43,586 bases of DNA. Origin: Reclinomonas americana ATCC 50394 (Eukaryota > Jakobida > Jakobea > Jakobida). Shown here piece after piece: positions 32,539-43,586 of this stretch. The DNA lies in contig PS015623.1 in assembly GCA_048213135.1 (NCBI GenBank), forward strand, positions 1 to 43,586, given 5' to 3'. The notes beneath the pieces were generated by a model that worked only from the letters and a program-made list of their open reading frames with translations, made no database searches and had not been told where the DNA came from. How positions within the stretch are numbered: position 1 is the first letter of the stretch; each line of letters starts with the position of its first letter. A program made the position numbers and the translations under genes.

Positions 32539-35500
32539 ATGAGTGGTGCCACGCATGACAACAGTGACGACAGCAGCGACGGTGGTGGAGAAGACTCTTC
32601 GGGCGCGCCCCCTTCACTCCCCACAGCAGCTGCCCGCGGATCCGGAGGCCGAAGTATGTCACGCGTTGTGTGTTTCTCTTTTCGAATCTCCTTTCGCATC
32701 TTCTTCCTCACTTGTCCGACAGGCACAGCTGCAGGCTCCACTCTTCTTGCTCCCAGCACTCCACTGTCACACTCTGCCGTGATGCCCGAGTTCACCAGTG
32801 TGGTGAGTGGTGACTGCTGCACTGGGTGTCTCTGTGTGTCGTGGCGCCCCCCTATTCGCGCCACCAGTGCGCAAAAGTTGTCGGTTGAGAAACTTATTTT
32901 TGGGCTGCGACTGCTGCACCTCTCCTCTCCGCCCATGTTGCTGCACAGGAGGTGGAATACATCGAACCGCGCTCACCTACCGACATCAAGGCTGCCAGCG
33001 GCACCTCCACCGTCCAACGCACTGCTGTGCCAATCGATGAGCTCGGTCGTGGAGCCGGTCCGCTGCGCTCACGCTCCCGCAGCGGCAGTCTGAGTTCGGG
33101 CACCTCGACCGGCAGCGGCTCGCCCTTGCTGCAAGCTATCAATCCGTTTGGAGCCAGCTACGCCACGGCGACTGCACCCAATGTATTCGCCGAGCTGCGG
33201 CAGGCGATTTCACTGGAACTGCGTGAGTACGACCCCGGTGTCGTGGCTCGGCAGACCTCAGTGCGCTTGACACCGGAGGAGCGCCTCAGTGTGGCTCGCT
33301 GCGCTGGCATTGTTGCGTTGTCTGTTTGTACCCACAGCGCAGTGTACATGTACCTGATACTGTTTTCTTGTCGCAGCAAGAGCACTTGTTGTCGGTATTG
33401 GCCGTGGCCGAGAAATACGGCACGCGCATTTCTCGTGATCGGGCTGACATCCAGGTGCGCTGCATTCGTGCTTTTCCTTCGCAATACTCGTGTTCTGATG
33501 GCGTATGCAGGGCTTGACCTCTGCTGAGGCCACCAATCGCCTCGCCGCCAATGGTCCGAATCTGCTTACACCGCCCAAGCGAATCCACCCACTGTTGCGC
33601 CTTCTCCGTCTCTGCTGCACGCCAATCACTAGCTTCGAATTCTCTTGCTGTGGCTCACTGCTGTGCACGCAGGGTGTCGTTCCTCAAGTGCTGCACCGAT
33701 TTGTTCAACCTGCTGCTGCTCGGTGCCGCCGTCATCAGCTTCCTGTTGATCATCACAGATCCAGGCCTGTCGGACAACGTTTCGCCTCCCGCCTGTGATC
33801 TGCAAGTTCTCGTTGCACTGAACTTGCGAATTACTACTGCTGCAGTACATTCTCGGTGGCCTGCTGGTGTTTGTGGTGCTTTTCAATGCCACCATTGACT
33901 TTGTGCAACGCCGCAAATCGGAGCGCATCCTCGCTGGCTTTGCCAACATGCTGCCGCCCGAGGCGACCGTAGTTCGCAACGGCGAACAGCAGCGTGTGCC
34001 TGCGGCGGGACTCGTCACTGGTGATGTGGTCATGGTGCGCCCGGGCGATAAGGTTCCGGCCGACATGCGCGTGATTGCCACTCGCGGTCTGAAAGTTCGC
34101 CGTGTGTCTTCCTCTTCTTTTTCCGTAGGACTTCGTTGTTGCGCTAACCTACAGAGTGCGCGGATCAGGTGGATCACTCGTCGCTCACGGGCGAAGCTGA
34201 GCTGCAGACCCGCACAATTGTGACCATGACCGAGGTCAATCCACTGGAGGCGAAGAACATTCTGTTCTACGGCACCAATGTGGTGATGGGAGAGGGTGAA
34301 GGTGAGTCATCAGCCATCGTGTACCTGCTGTTCTTCTCCTTCACTATTGTATGCTAATCGTCACTTGTTGTGCAGGCATCGTGATTCGCACTGGTGACAA
34401 TACCGTACTCGGCAACATCAACAAGACAGTGTCGTCGGAGAAAGTGCGCTCGTCGCCAATGACACGGGTATGCAGCGCAGCAGAGTGCATGCACATCTCA
34501 TGCCATCATCGTACCATGTAGACTGTATCTGTATGCTGACAAGTGTTGTGCGGCCGGTGCAGGAAATCCACTCCCTGGTAATCAAGATCGGCATCATTGC
34601 TGGCATTGTCGCTGTTGTCTTTTTCATCATCGGCATCTTGCTCAGTGAGTAGTGCTTTGAATCCAACAGTTGTTGCACTGCACTGATTCAGCTGCATTGC
34701 AGAGTATTCGATTTCTGTGAACTTCCTCTTCTGTGTCGGCATCATTGTGGCATTGTTGCGTCTCTAGTCTCTAGATCTCTATTCTGCAACAGTGTGTGGC
34801 CATCCTCCTCCGTGACTCATTGTTGTGCTTTCATGCAGCCTGCCGCAGGGACTGCCCTCCACTGTAATCGTTCAGTCTTTGTGTGCCACATATCCCTTCA
34901 CCACCGCCACCACCACTGATTACCGCCATCGCAGATGTTGCTGACCATTGCCGCCGCCAACATGGCCAAGAAGAATGTGTTGGTGAAGAGCCTGCATGCT
35001 GTCGACACCCTCGGTGAGATCAATCAGAAGAGTGTTGCTAGACTTGTCACTGCTGACATGTGTGCATCCTCTCCACCACACAGGTGCCGTGACACTGCTG
35101 GCCTCCGACAAGACTGGTAAATGCGTGTGAAGAGTGGTAATGCGTCTCAGCGGCAAGCTCATCCACTGCTGGCAGGCACACTGACGCAGAATCGCATGAC
35201 CGTTGTCAATGCGTGGATCGACAATACAATATACCGCGTTGTCCCTCCTGGACTGGAGGCGCCGCCTGGCGCTGTCCACATCTTCAGTCGCGAGTCGCCG
35301 AGCTCCGTGACGTTGCTGGAGGCCGCTCTGCTTTGCAATCGGTGAGTGCTGACGACCATCGATGGCGAGTCAGAAAATTGCTGACTGTTGTTGCAATTTC
35401 ATGGCGGCAGTGCTCGTTGGGCACCAGTGGCGGACAGTGACGTGTCTGCTGTAGGTGGTATTCGCGAGCGTGCCATCCTCGGTGATGCAACAGACACCGG

Positions 35501-38203
35501 TCTCTTCCGCTTTGCCATCAACAACATGGAGTCGGAGGCCGAGGAACTGGAGGTGCTGCTCTGCATTCATCTTCAGTGATCGCATTGGTGACAATGTCGG
35601 TTTCATCGCTGACTCTCTGTTGTGCAGATACAACGTCGGTGCAAGCGTATCTTCGAGGTGCCATTCAGCTCGGAGACCAAGACGCACCTCATCATTGTGG
35701 ATCGTGTTGACGACGGACGCCTGTTGATTATCAAGGTCGGTGCTCATTAGCTGTCCAGCAGCAATCAGTGCTGCCGCTATCCTAACACTCATGTACGCAT
35801 GCATGCAGGGAGCTCCCGAGCGTGTTCTTCGACGCTGCTCTCGCGCTCGTTTCAACGGCGGAGCAGAAGTTGACTTGGACGATGCAGTGGCGGAAAATTT
35901 TGATCGTGCCTATCGCAACATGGCGAACCAGGGCCAGCGTGTTCTGGCGTTCGCCGTGTTGCAGCTGACGGGCGAGATGGCGTCGGCGGACTATCAGTTC
36001 ACTCTTGACCCGCCGAACTACCCCGAGGTGAGTGGTCACTGCTTTTCCATCTGTGGAGACTGGAGAATGAGTCTGACTGAAAACATTGGTGTGTTCCACA
36101 GGATTCCTACGTGTTCCTTGGCCTTATCGGACTGGAAGTGAGTTACCTGGTTATCAAGGCACTTGCGCACTCGATCTCTCACACGACTGCACAGGACCCA
36201 CCCAAGCCAGGCGTCGCGGCCGCAGTGGAGACTGTTGCGTTGTCAACAGACACAATGCATCAGTCATTGTCCAACCTCTGCGCTCATTTAGTTTCCCACG
36301 CGCAGTGCCGTCGTGCCGGCATCCGCGTCATGATGGTGACTGGCGACCATCCGCTCACGGCGGAGGCCATTGGTCGCCAGGTCGGCATCATTCGCGGTTT
36401 GAAGCGAGAGGACGTGGCACGCACTCGCAACGTACCGGAGGAAGAGGTCCCCGAAGATGGCTACGACGCCGTGGTCATTCACGGCGACAAGATCGACACG
36501 CTCACCGACCACACCTGGCACAGTATCCTCAGCAAGTCGGAGGTCATCTTTGCCCGGTAAGTGCGAACACGAACAAACATAATTGTTTCCAGTTTTTTCT
36601 CACACCTGCTTGTGTGCAGAACGTCGCCGGCGCACAAGCTGGAGATTGTCAAGCGTGCGCAGGAGTGGGGCCATGTGGTTGGCGTCACTGGCGATGGTGT
36701 GAACGACTCACCAGCACTGAAAAAGGCCGACCTCGGCATCTCCATGGGCATCTCGGGCAGCGATGTGTCGAAGGAGGCCGCATCCATGATCCTCATGGAC
36801 GATAACTTTGCCACGGTGACCTTTGGCATTGCGGAAGGTAACGGAACTGCTGACGCGTACACCTACATGTTTGCGTGCATGCATGCACCGACACAAGCGT
36901 ACACACGCAGGTCGCCTCATTTTCGAGAACCTGAAAAAGTCGATCAACTACACGCTGACCCACATCATCCCTGAGCTCATCGCCTTCCTCCTCTTCATCG
37001 CGTTTGCTCTTCCGCTTCCACTGTCGTCCTTGCTGGTGCTGTTCATCGATCTCGGCTCCGAATTGTGCCCAGGTCTGTATTCATAATGATTGCAGTCGAT
37101 TGTCGTGTGTTCGCTTACAGTTGACACTCGCGTGTGCAGCTCTGTCGTTTGCCTTTGAGCCGCCGGAGGGCGAACTGATGATCAAGTGCGTTTGGATACT
37201 GTACACATGTGGCTAATGTCTTGTATCATTCCTCATCCAAGTATACCACCACCACCAGGCTGCCTCGCCGTCGAGTGGTGCCGCCGCCGGCGCCAGCGAG
37301 AGTGATCGAGCCTGGACGCTCGTTTGACGTCGAAGGTGGCCATCCCTCGGGAGGCTCTCCTGCCCTGCGTGCTGCAGGTGGTGGCGTGCAGCCGGCGCCC
37401 CCACCGCTCGTGGTGTTGTCGCGCATGGCCAGCTATCAGGCGCCACCCACGTTGCCAAAAATCGATCCGGTCGACATGCGATCCAGCGACGAGCGGCTGG
37501 TGGACACCAAGCTGCTGATCAACGCGTACTTGCAGATTGGCTTGTTCGAGACGCTCGGTTGTCTGGTGGTGTACTTTGTCGTGTTCTGGATTCACGGCAT
37601 CACGTCGGTCAAGGCGCTGTTCTTCACCGCCCAAGACTACTTTGCGACCACCACGACGCTTGACTTTGTGTTTGAGGATCGCTCTTACGTTGCGCAGCCT
37701 TGCTGTTGCTCATCATGCGAACTGTATCATGCATGATCAGTCTCGATTCCACTCACCGTCGTTGATGTTAACAGTCTCCCGACGAGCAGCGCTGGATTCT
37801 GGCCTCGGCACAGTCGGCATACTACTTGACCCTCATCATGATGCAGTGGGCCAACATGTTTCTCTGCAAGGCGCGCTACGGCACCATCTCGCGTTCGGCA
37901 TTCAAGTGAGTCTTCTTCACACACTTCCCACAAGCCTGATAACAAGCGCGTTTCCTCATTTCCCTTCACTCGCACAGGAACCGCATGACGTACATCGGCA
38001 TTGTCGTGTCCATTATTGTGGGCGTCATCATCGTGTACATGCCAGGCATCCAGCTGGTGGTCAAGTCGCAAATCGTATTCCCGCCGGTGCTCATCGGTTG
38101 CCTTCCGGTCATGGCAGTCATGATTTTGTACGATCAAGTCCGCAAGTGGGTCGTCGTTCGCACGGGCATTCGCGGGTGTGCTGCCGAGTACTGGAGCTGG
38201 TGA
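32539..38203 (+). CDS. P2C-type P-type cation ATPase (Na,K-/H,K-ATPase-like alpha subunit) with altered ion site
   Basis: From ATG 32539 to TGA 38201-38203, about 18 exons. A Ser-rich N-terminal extension precedes an actuator region ([18 protein letters not shown], about 33512) and the first membrane helices (33690-33900). LTGEAEL is at about 34190. Membrane helix 4 carries PQGLP (CAG codon 34846-34848). The phosphorylation motif DKTGTLT is interrupted by intron 35117-35175. Nucleotide and P-domain motifs are [23 protein letters not shown] and [40 protein letters not shown] is helix 5-6 and LFIDLG helix 6 (about 37048). A Pro/Gly-rich insert of about 75 residues lies between helices 6 and 7 (37257-37440). 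Introns at 33312, 33594, 34755 and 37689 have GTTGCG donors. The family normally exchanges Na+/H+ for K+ across the plasma membrane with a beta subunit; none is seen nearby. Several ion-binding residues differ, so transported ions are uncertain. Confidence 0.9.
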
Positions 38204-38433
38204 CCTGCTGTCAAGCATGCTCTCTTGTGCTCCACTCGAGAGTCTTCTTCTGTTTTCTGTATCCATGTTCTTCACCTCCCCTACATACGCGCTCGATCTG
38301 CTCGATCAACGCCATTGAAGTGCGAAGCGCCTTGCTGACATGCATCAACCACCTACACACATCACCTGGCTTCACGTAAACAATGTGTTGTGGCTCTAAA
38401 TTGCTCATGCAGTCGCGTTTGCGCCTGCTTGCG

Positions 38434-39862
38434 TCACCCGAATCCGCAGAGGCGAAAGAACAGCAGCATTCGAGCGTGCTCCTCCAGAAAGCACCGCAGC
38501 ACCAGCAGTGGAAGTGGCTCCCACTCACTCTCCTCATCGTCAATCTCTCGCAGCGCCAGTTGTGCATTGCACACATCATCCACTTCGCGTTGCGCGTCTC
38601 TCGTCATGCTCCAATAGTCAGCTGCGCACGCGCCAAGCAAGTTCGTGAGAAGGTCACGTGTGCCACCATCCGTGTTCCCTCCCCAACCCACTTACCTGCA
38701 TTCCACACACGAATGCTGCCGTCCTCTGCACAGCTCACGACGCGACCGTCGTGGAGAAAACGGGCGCCGCTAACCGGCATTTTGTGACCGACGAGTACCG
38801 CCACGCATTTCCGAGAGCGGATTCGTGTCACTCGCACTGTATTGTCTTTGCATACACCACTGTCAGCCACGTGCACTTTGTGGGTCGGACATCGTGTGTC
38901 ACTCACCAGCACCTCCACTGAGCAAGAACTCGCCGTCGGCGCTGAAGCACAGACTGCGGATGGTACGCGAGTGGATGGTGAACTGTCGCAGTTGGTGACG
39001 ACCATCGGGGCTCCACACACTGATGCGACCATTGCCATACGACACGGCCAGTGCGGTACCATCGGGTGACGATGCCAGCGAACACACTGGCAAACCGAGC
39101 TCGACTTCATGTTCGCACTCTCCCGTGTCGATGCGCCACCATCGCAGCATGTGATCTTCCGATCCGCTCACAACCCACTCGCCGCCACCACCACCGCCAC
39201 CGCCGCCGTGCTTCTGGTGGGCCACCACCATTGCCAGCGACATGACAGGCCCGGCGCTACTGAGGCGCAGCAGACACTGCCCTGTGGCCACATCCCAGAC
39301 ACGGAGCGAGCTTACACAACCACCGCTCACCAGCAGCGCACTCGTAGACACAAAGAGCAGGGAGTTCACCGCTCGCTCCTGTTGCAGTTCACCAGATTTC
39401 CACTGCAGGAAGGCCTTTCCCCACTCTGCATCCGCTGTTGATCTTCTCCACAGCTGTACGGTGGACGAGTCGCGAGTGTCGCGAGCCGCCACTGCCAACA
39501 GAGTCGGGTCGACTTCCGATAGGGCGACTGCGTTGACTGGCCACGACCAGTGGCGGAGTGTCGTCAGCAGCGACATGGTGTTGGCGTCGAGCACACAAAC
39601 GCAGCCGTCGTGTGACGCCGTCACAATCACCTGCGCGCAGACATGATCAATGAAGAGCGCGTAGCAAGTGACGCACATCTTTCTTGTTACCTGCGACAAA
39701 GTGTCTGGCCAGGTCGACAGGGCGAGGCACTGCATATTGCCGGCACTGTCGGTGATCACCGTGTGCTCCTCACTCTTGGCGGCGTCTGGCGAGTGTGACA
39801 GCAGCTCCGCTGGCGGCCATGGTAGTGGTTTTGGCGGCGGAGGCGCCGTTATCAACTCAGGC

Positions 39863-39897
<35 letters not shown>

Positions 39898-39942
39898 TTG
39901 CAGAGGTGGCGGAGGTGGATGTCGAGAGGGCTTGTTCCCCAT
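38434..39942 (-). CDS. WD40-repeat protein with N-terminal myristoylation signal and polyQ tract
   Basis: The start ATG at 39942 gives MGNKPSR (Gly2, Ser6), a good N-myristoylation pattern, then Pro runs and a polyGln tract (39861-39896). WD40 blades follow: VIVTASHDGCVCVLDANTM, VNAVALSEVDPTLLAVAARD with VQLWRR, LLVSGGCVSSLRVWDVATGQ, WVVSGSEDHMLRWWRIDTGE, LASSPDGTALAVSYGNGRIS with VWSPDG, LCFSADGEFLLSGGAGE, and after an intron DNTVRVTRIRSRKC and VVSCAEDGSIRVWNA. That is about seven blades, enough for one propeller. An intron with a GTAAGT donor (about 38630-38695) leads to a helical C-terminal exon ending LLFFRLCGFG, with the stop at 38434. A membrane-linked scaffold is inferred; specific partners are unknown. 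It converges with the ATPase 230 bp away. Confidence 0.8.
39861..39896 (-). repeat. CAG/CTG trinucleotide repeat encoding polyGln
   Basis: About 11 CTG units on the + strand (one TTG-type interruption) encode Gln on the minus strand near the N-terminus of the WD40 protein. Length is likely variable between isolates. Confidence 0.9.
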
Positions 39943-40303
39943 CCACGCCCGCGGGCCACGCGCAAAAAAAAGATGTTATGTTTGCTGCGTTCTTGTCCCA
40001 CAGAAATGCAAAGGCATTGTCGGCGTACATGAGAACGCGACAGGAGACTCACTGCACAGATGTCTCCTGGTCGGCTTGGGTGACGACAGCGTCGTGCGCG
40101 GGAATGCGAGACAGGCGACGTCGACACCTTCGCGATGGATATCAGACTGAATTGACGCACCACTCGCACCCACTTGCACCAACTGCCTTTCGCCTGATTA
40201 CAGTACCCAACACTGCTGCGTGGCAGGTACCGAAACATCGTGAATCAAAACACGACATGACGACCGGACGAACACAGGCCAACACACATCTTTACACTCC
40301 TCC
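39943..40303. other. Intergenic region between divergent WD40 and PARG genes
   Basis: About 360 bp, presumably a bidirectional promoter. No recognisable element or coding exon was found. Confidence 0.45.
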
Positions 40304-43012
40304 ATGGAGCCACGGCGACGACCATTGGACATCGCGCCCGATCCTGATGTGGACGACGATGCCACCGCAGAGGAAGCCGCGTGCATGCGAGTGCCCAGCG
40401 TTCGCGGCTCGTGGGACTTGATTGGCGGAACTCCCCATCCTACACCCACTGAGGAAGGGGATGCGGATTCAGAAGACGAGGAGGCGCATGGGAGCTCCTC
40501 TCTGCGCGCTTCTCTCTCCGCCCCCGTGCACCGCTCCTCCCCTCCTGCGTGGTCGCCGTCCGCCTCCACCGCCACCGCAGTGGCGGCCGCCTCAGAGGCC
40601 GGCTTGGAGCTGCTGCCACCGCCACCAGTGCCCGGTGTGGTGCTGGAGGCGTACCAGGAGCAGAAGGGCCCGACGCACTACAACGTGGCGACGTCGAGTC
40701 GCGAGCGCGCAGCGGCGCAGATCAATGGCGTTCAAGAGTATGTTGTGTTGCCGCACCACACGCCAGGTGAGTGTGTGAGATTGTTCGGGCACTTTTTTCT
40801 GGCAGCGACTTGCATTGACGAGTGCGCGTGCTTGTGTAGCGTGGCCGCGCATCGACGAGTTGCTAAGCAGAACCATCACGGATGAGGCTGGCCTGCGTGT
40901 GCGTGCTGTGTGCTGCGTGTATCTTGTCCGCCGGGTTCCATTGGTCAATATCTCTCTCTTTGTGTTGTGGCAGGCGTTTTACCGTGAGCTGGATCCATCG
41001 TTGGCCTATGTGGGCGAGACGCTTGCCGAGTTTGTGAGCACGCAGATGACGGAGGAGGTTAGTGGCGTGTGTGCGTGTGTGTTCGGTGTCGTGTGTGAGC
41101 GACTGTGCGTGACCACTCTTCCTGTCGTCGGCTTCTGCCAGGAACGTGAAACCTTCTATCATGGTACACTGAAGAGCATGATGGATTACGCGCAAGGCGG
41201 TCCGCTTCTCCTCCCGGCACACTTGCCGGTGCTGAGCATTGGGCGTGGTGCGATTGGCTGTTCCGTTGCAATGCTTCTTCCGCCCCCTCGCTCACTCGAT
41301 TTGCCTGGGCGACGCAGATGTGGCCGTGACCATCTCGCAGCATCAGGCCGCCTGTCTGGTGGCACAAATGGTGTTGTGTATCGCCAAGTTCGGGGACGTG
41401 CATCTGACAACATCGACTCGATATCCGAATTCTGGCATGCCAAGCCGCACGTTTGAGCGTCTCTTTGGTGGTGCGTGATGCATGTGACACTCCGATCGGG
41501 AACAAGAGAAAGAGACCGCGAGTTTGGTTCGCTCACTGTGCTTTGTGCGTATGTGTGGCAGACGAGCTTCGCGGGTCGCGCGCTGGAAAGCTGCGTTGCC
41601 TGTTCAACTACTTTCTCCGCATCGTGGATCACGGTTGCGTTTGTTTGTTCTCTCTCTCACACACACATACGCCGACAACTCCCACTTAAGAACTCACCCT
41701 GTTGTCCGCCACTTCTCAGTGTCCACCGGCAATCTCACATTCCACCGTCACGTGCTGCGTCCGGACGACGTTGTTGACTGGACTGCGTGTGAGACGCCAA
41801 TGTTGCCAATGTGTGCCGTTTCTGATAGTATCGCGATCGAGGACTGCGAGCCTCCATGTCTGATGTGCGACTTTGCGAACCGCTACATTGGCGGTGGCGT
41901 GACTGGCGGGGTGCGTAAGAATGAGTGCTCTCACCCCACTTTTTGCGTTAAAGTAACTGTGGCGATTGCAGGGTTCCGTACAAGAGGAGATCACGTTTGT
42001 CATCAAGCCGGAGCTGCTTGTTGCGCTGTTGCTTGCGCCCACAATGCAGGAGAACGAGACGATCACAATGGTGTGCTTGATTGTCGCAGCACGCGTGTGC
42101 GTGTCTGAGAGAGTGCTGCTCACTTGCGCATATGACAGTATGGCGCCGAGCGCTACTCAAAATACCGCGGCTACGCGGCATCGTTTGAGTTTGCCGGCGA
42201 TTTTGTGGACCCGGATGTGGGGACGTGAGTTATTCTTTCCGATATGCATCATGTCTTCTTGTGCGTCTGCGGGTTCTGAGCGATCGATACACACAGCGAT
42301 GCGTGCGGTCGTCGTCGCAGCTGGGTGGTGGCCATGGACGCATCGATGAATGCCCGAGGCAGTACGGCACAGTTCCGCTACAAGAATATTCTTCGCGATC
42401 TCAACAAGGCCTACTGTGCCTTCCGCGTCGACCGATTGTTGGACACTGACGATCGGTTGACAGCCATTGCCACTGGCAACTGGGGCACCGGTGTATTTGG
42501 TGGCGACAAGGATCTCCGTTGTTTGCAGCAGTGGATGGCGGCGTCTGTCGCAGCTCGTCACGTTGCGTGTTTGTGTGTCTCATATGCATGTTTCAGTCTA
42601 TTGGCAAGCAACTGATGTGCATGTGTGCAGCTGCGGTTCTGCACGTTTGGCGATCGCAGCCTGGCACTGCGTGTCGCCGAACTCGACCACGTGCTGCGCA
42701 CCACCGAGGTCCACGTCAGCGTCAGTTGCGTGGCCATCTTGCTGTCTCGGTGCACTGCCACACGTCGGATTCTCTCTCTCTCTCTCACACACACATACGC
42801 CCGCAGTGGAGGTTATTCGGTATCTGCACGACTACAAGGACTACCTCAAGCACTTTACCAAGGAGGCGGACAGGCGGTCTGTGAAGCTGACCGAGGAGAT
42901 GATGGAGGAGCACTACGGAAAGCACTTTTGCCCGGCAGTCGAGTACGTACGTCGGCGCATTACTGGACAGGCACTGTACACTGGCAACCCCAGTCGCTGC
43001 AGCACCATGTGA
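40304..43012 (+). CDS. PARG: Poly(ADP-ribose) glycohydrolase
   Basis: PARG hydrolyses ribose-ribose bonds of poly(ADP-ribose) made by PARPs, mainly in the nucleus. ATG 40304 opens MEPRRRPLDIAPDPD; residues to about 150 are acidic and Pro/Ser-rich. The helical accessory part follows (FYRELDPSLAYVGETLAEFV, ERETFYHGTLKSMMDY, ISQHQAACLVAQMVLCIAKF, GKLRCLFNYFLRIVDH). The macrodomain-type catalytic core has ANRYIGGGVTGG joined across an intron (about 41913-41970) to GSVQEEITFVIKPELLVALL, giving the GGG-x7-QEE signature with the catalytic Glu pair. Then come GAERYSKYRGYAASFEFAGD, IATGNWGTGVFGGDKDL and a final basic helix ending NPSRCSTM. The stop is TGA 43010-43012. Introns at 41634, 42562 and 42725 have GTTGCG donors. 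All core motifs are present, so the enzyme is likely active. Confidence 0.92.
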
Positions 43013-43457
43013 CGCTGTCGAAGCAGTAAACAGCAGCACAGTTGCACGCACCCACGACAACACCAGACGACGTTGGCTGGAGTTGCTGAAGTCTTGTGGG
43101 CCCATGCTGCTGCTGCTGGTTGTGGGCGGTCGCCTCGGTCAGTGCGACGCGCATGGCGCTGCTGCTTCATTTCGTGTGTATGTATACGTGTTTGTGTGTG
43201 TGTGTGGCTGGTAAACTTGGTGTGTATCAAACCGAATTCGATATTGTTTGGTAATGTCGTGTGCCGAAGATGGAAACCTCTCATTCGATCATCACACTTT
43301 ATTCCTTTCTTCCTCACTCACTCACTCACTCCCTCTCTCCCTCTCGTCTTTCCATCCTCTTCTTCTTTGTCTCCGACCCCCAAGAATGGGGAAAACAATT
43401 TGAGGGCCCGGTTGACCGTTGAAGCGGACGGACAAAGAGGAGAAATTCGCACTTTTT

Positions 43458-43493
<36 letters not shown>

Positions 43494-43586
43494 CACACAC
43501 ACACGCGACGTCGCGACCCACCCACTACCGTACGTACCGAACGGACGGGTACGGTACCTCTCGCGGCCGACGCGTCGCGACGAGAC
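43013..43586. other. Gene-free right end of the window
   Basis: After the PARG stop there is TG-rich 3' sequence and a minus-strand AATAAA at about 43299-43304, which might serve a minus-strand gene lying further right. A CT-rich run (43305-43345) and an AG microsatellite (43460-43489) follow. The last 95 bases are dense in CpG and short palindromes. No convincing exon is seen. Confidence 0.4.
43460..43489. repeat. (AG)n microsatellite
   Basis: An uninterrupted AG run of about 30 nt. Confidence 0.95.

Overview
The window is nuclear DNA from a unicellular eukaryote, probably a compact G+C-rich protist genome. Genes are packed on both strands, often under 400 bp apart. They are broken by many introns, mostly about 50-90 nt, with GT..AG ends, a CTCAC/CTGAC-like branch-point sequence and TG- or CT-rich interiors. 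No tRNA, rRNA, CRISPR array or recognisable transposon was found. The clade cannot be fixed from sequence alone: a P2X receptor, a P2C-type ATPase, a plant/protist-style TTM P-loop kinase and PARG fit several unicellular lineages. Four N runs (4073-4092, 9503-10136, 20648-21231, 26057-26833) interrupt genes.

Layout, left to right: RIC1 Rab-GEF subunit (+, 5' end outside the window); PH and coiled-coil protein (+); unrecognised protein with a ubiquitin-like N-terminus (-); P2X-type ATP-gated channel (+, start unresolved); large low-complexity, probably nuclear protein (-); GT17 glycosyltransferase (+); small protein resembling the CDI domain of Cip/Kip CDK inhibitors (+); small unknown protein (+); ankyrin-repeat protein with an acylation-type N-terminus (-); TTM1/2-like uridine-kinase-family protein (+, 3' end in a gap); NOP14 ribosome-biogenesis factor (-, 3' end in the same gap); small Cys-rich RG-tailed protein (-); about 5.7 kb gene for a large unrecognised protein (-); P2C-type cation ATPase (+); WD40 protein with a myristoylation-type N-terminus (-); PARG (+). 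The right end (43013-43586) has no convincing gene.

The genes are ordinary housekeeping and signalling functions: Golgi traffic and glycosylation, ion transport and purinergic signalling, ribosome assembly, ADP-ribose turnover and possibly cell-cycle control. They do not form an operon-like system.

The most unusual signals are (1) a recurrent 5' splice site GTTGCG at more than 20 introns in most of the genes, alongside a GTG-type donor; (2) a P2C ATPase lacking several cation-binding acids of Na,K-ATPase; (3) a P2X receptor with a recognisable YxTxK motif and second membrane segment but altered ATP-site positions; and (4) a candidate Cip/Kip-type inhibitor. Exon structures were inferred by hand from reading frame, splice signals and family similarity, so individual boundaries may be off.
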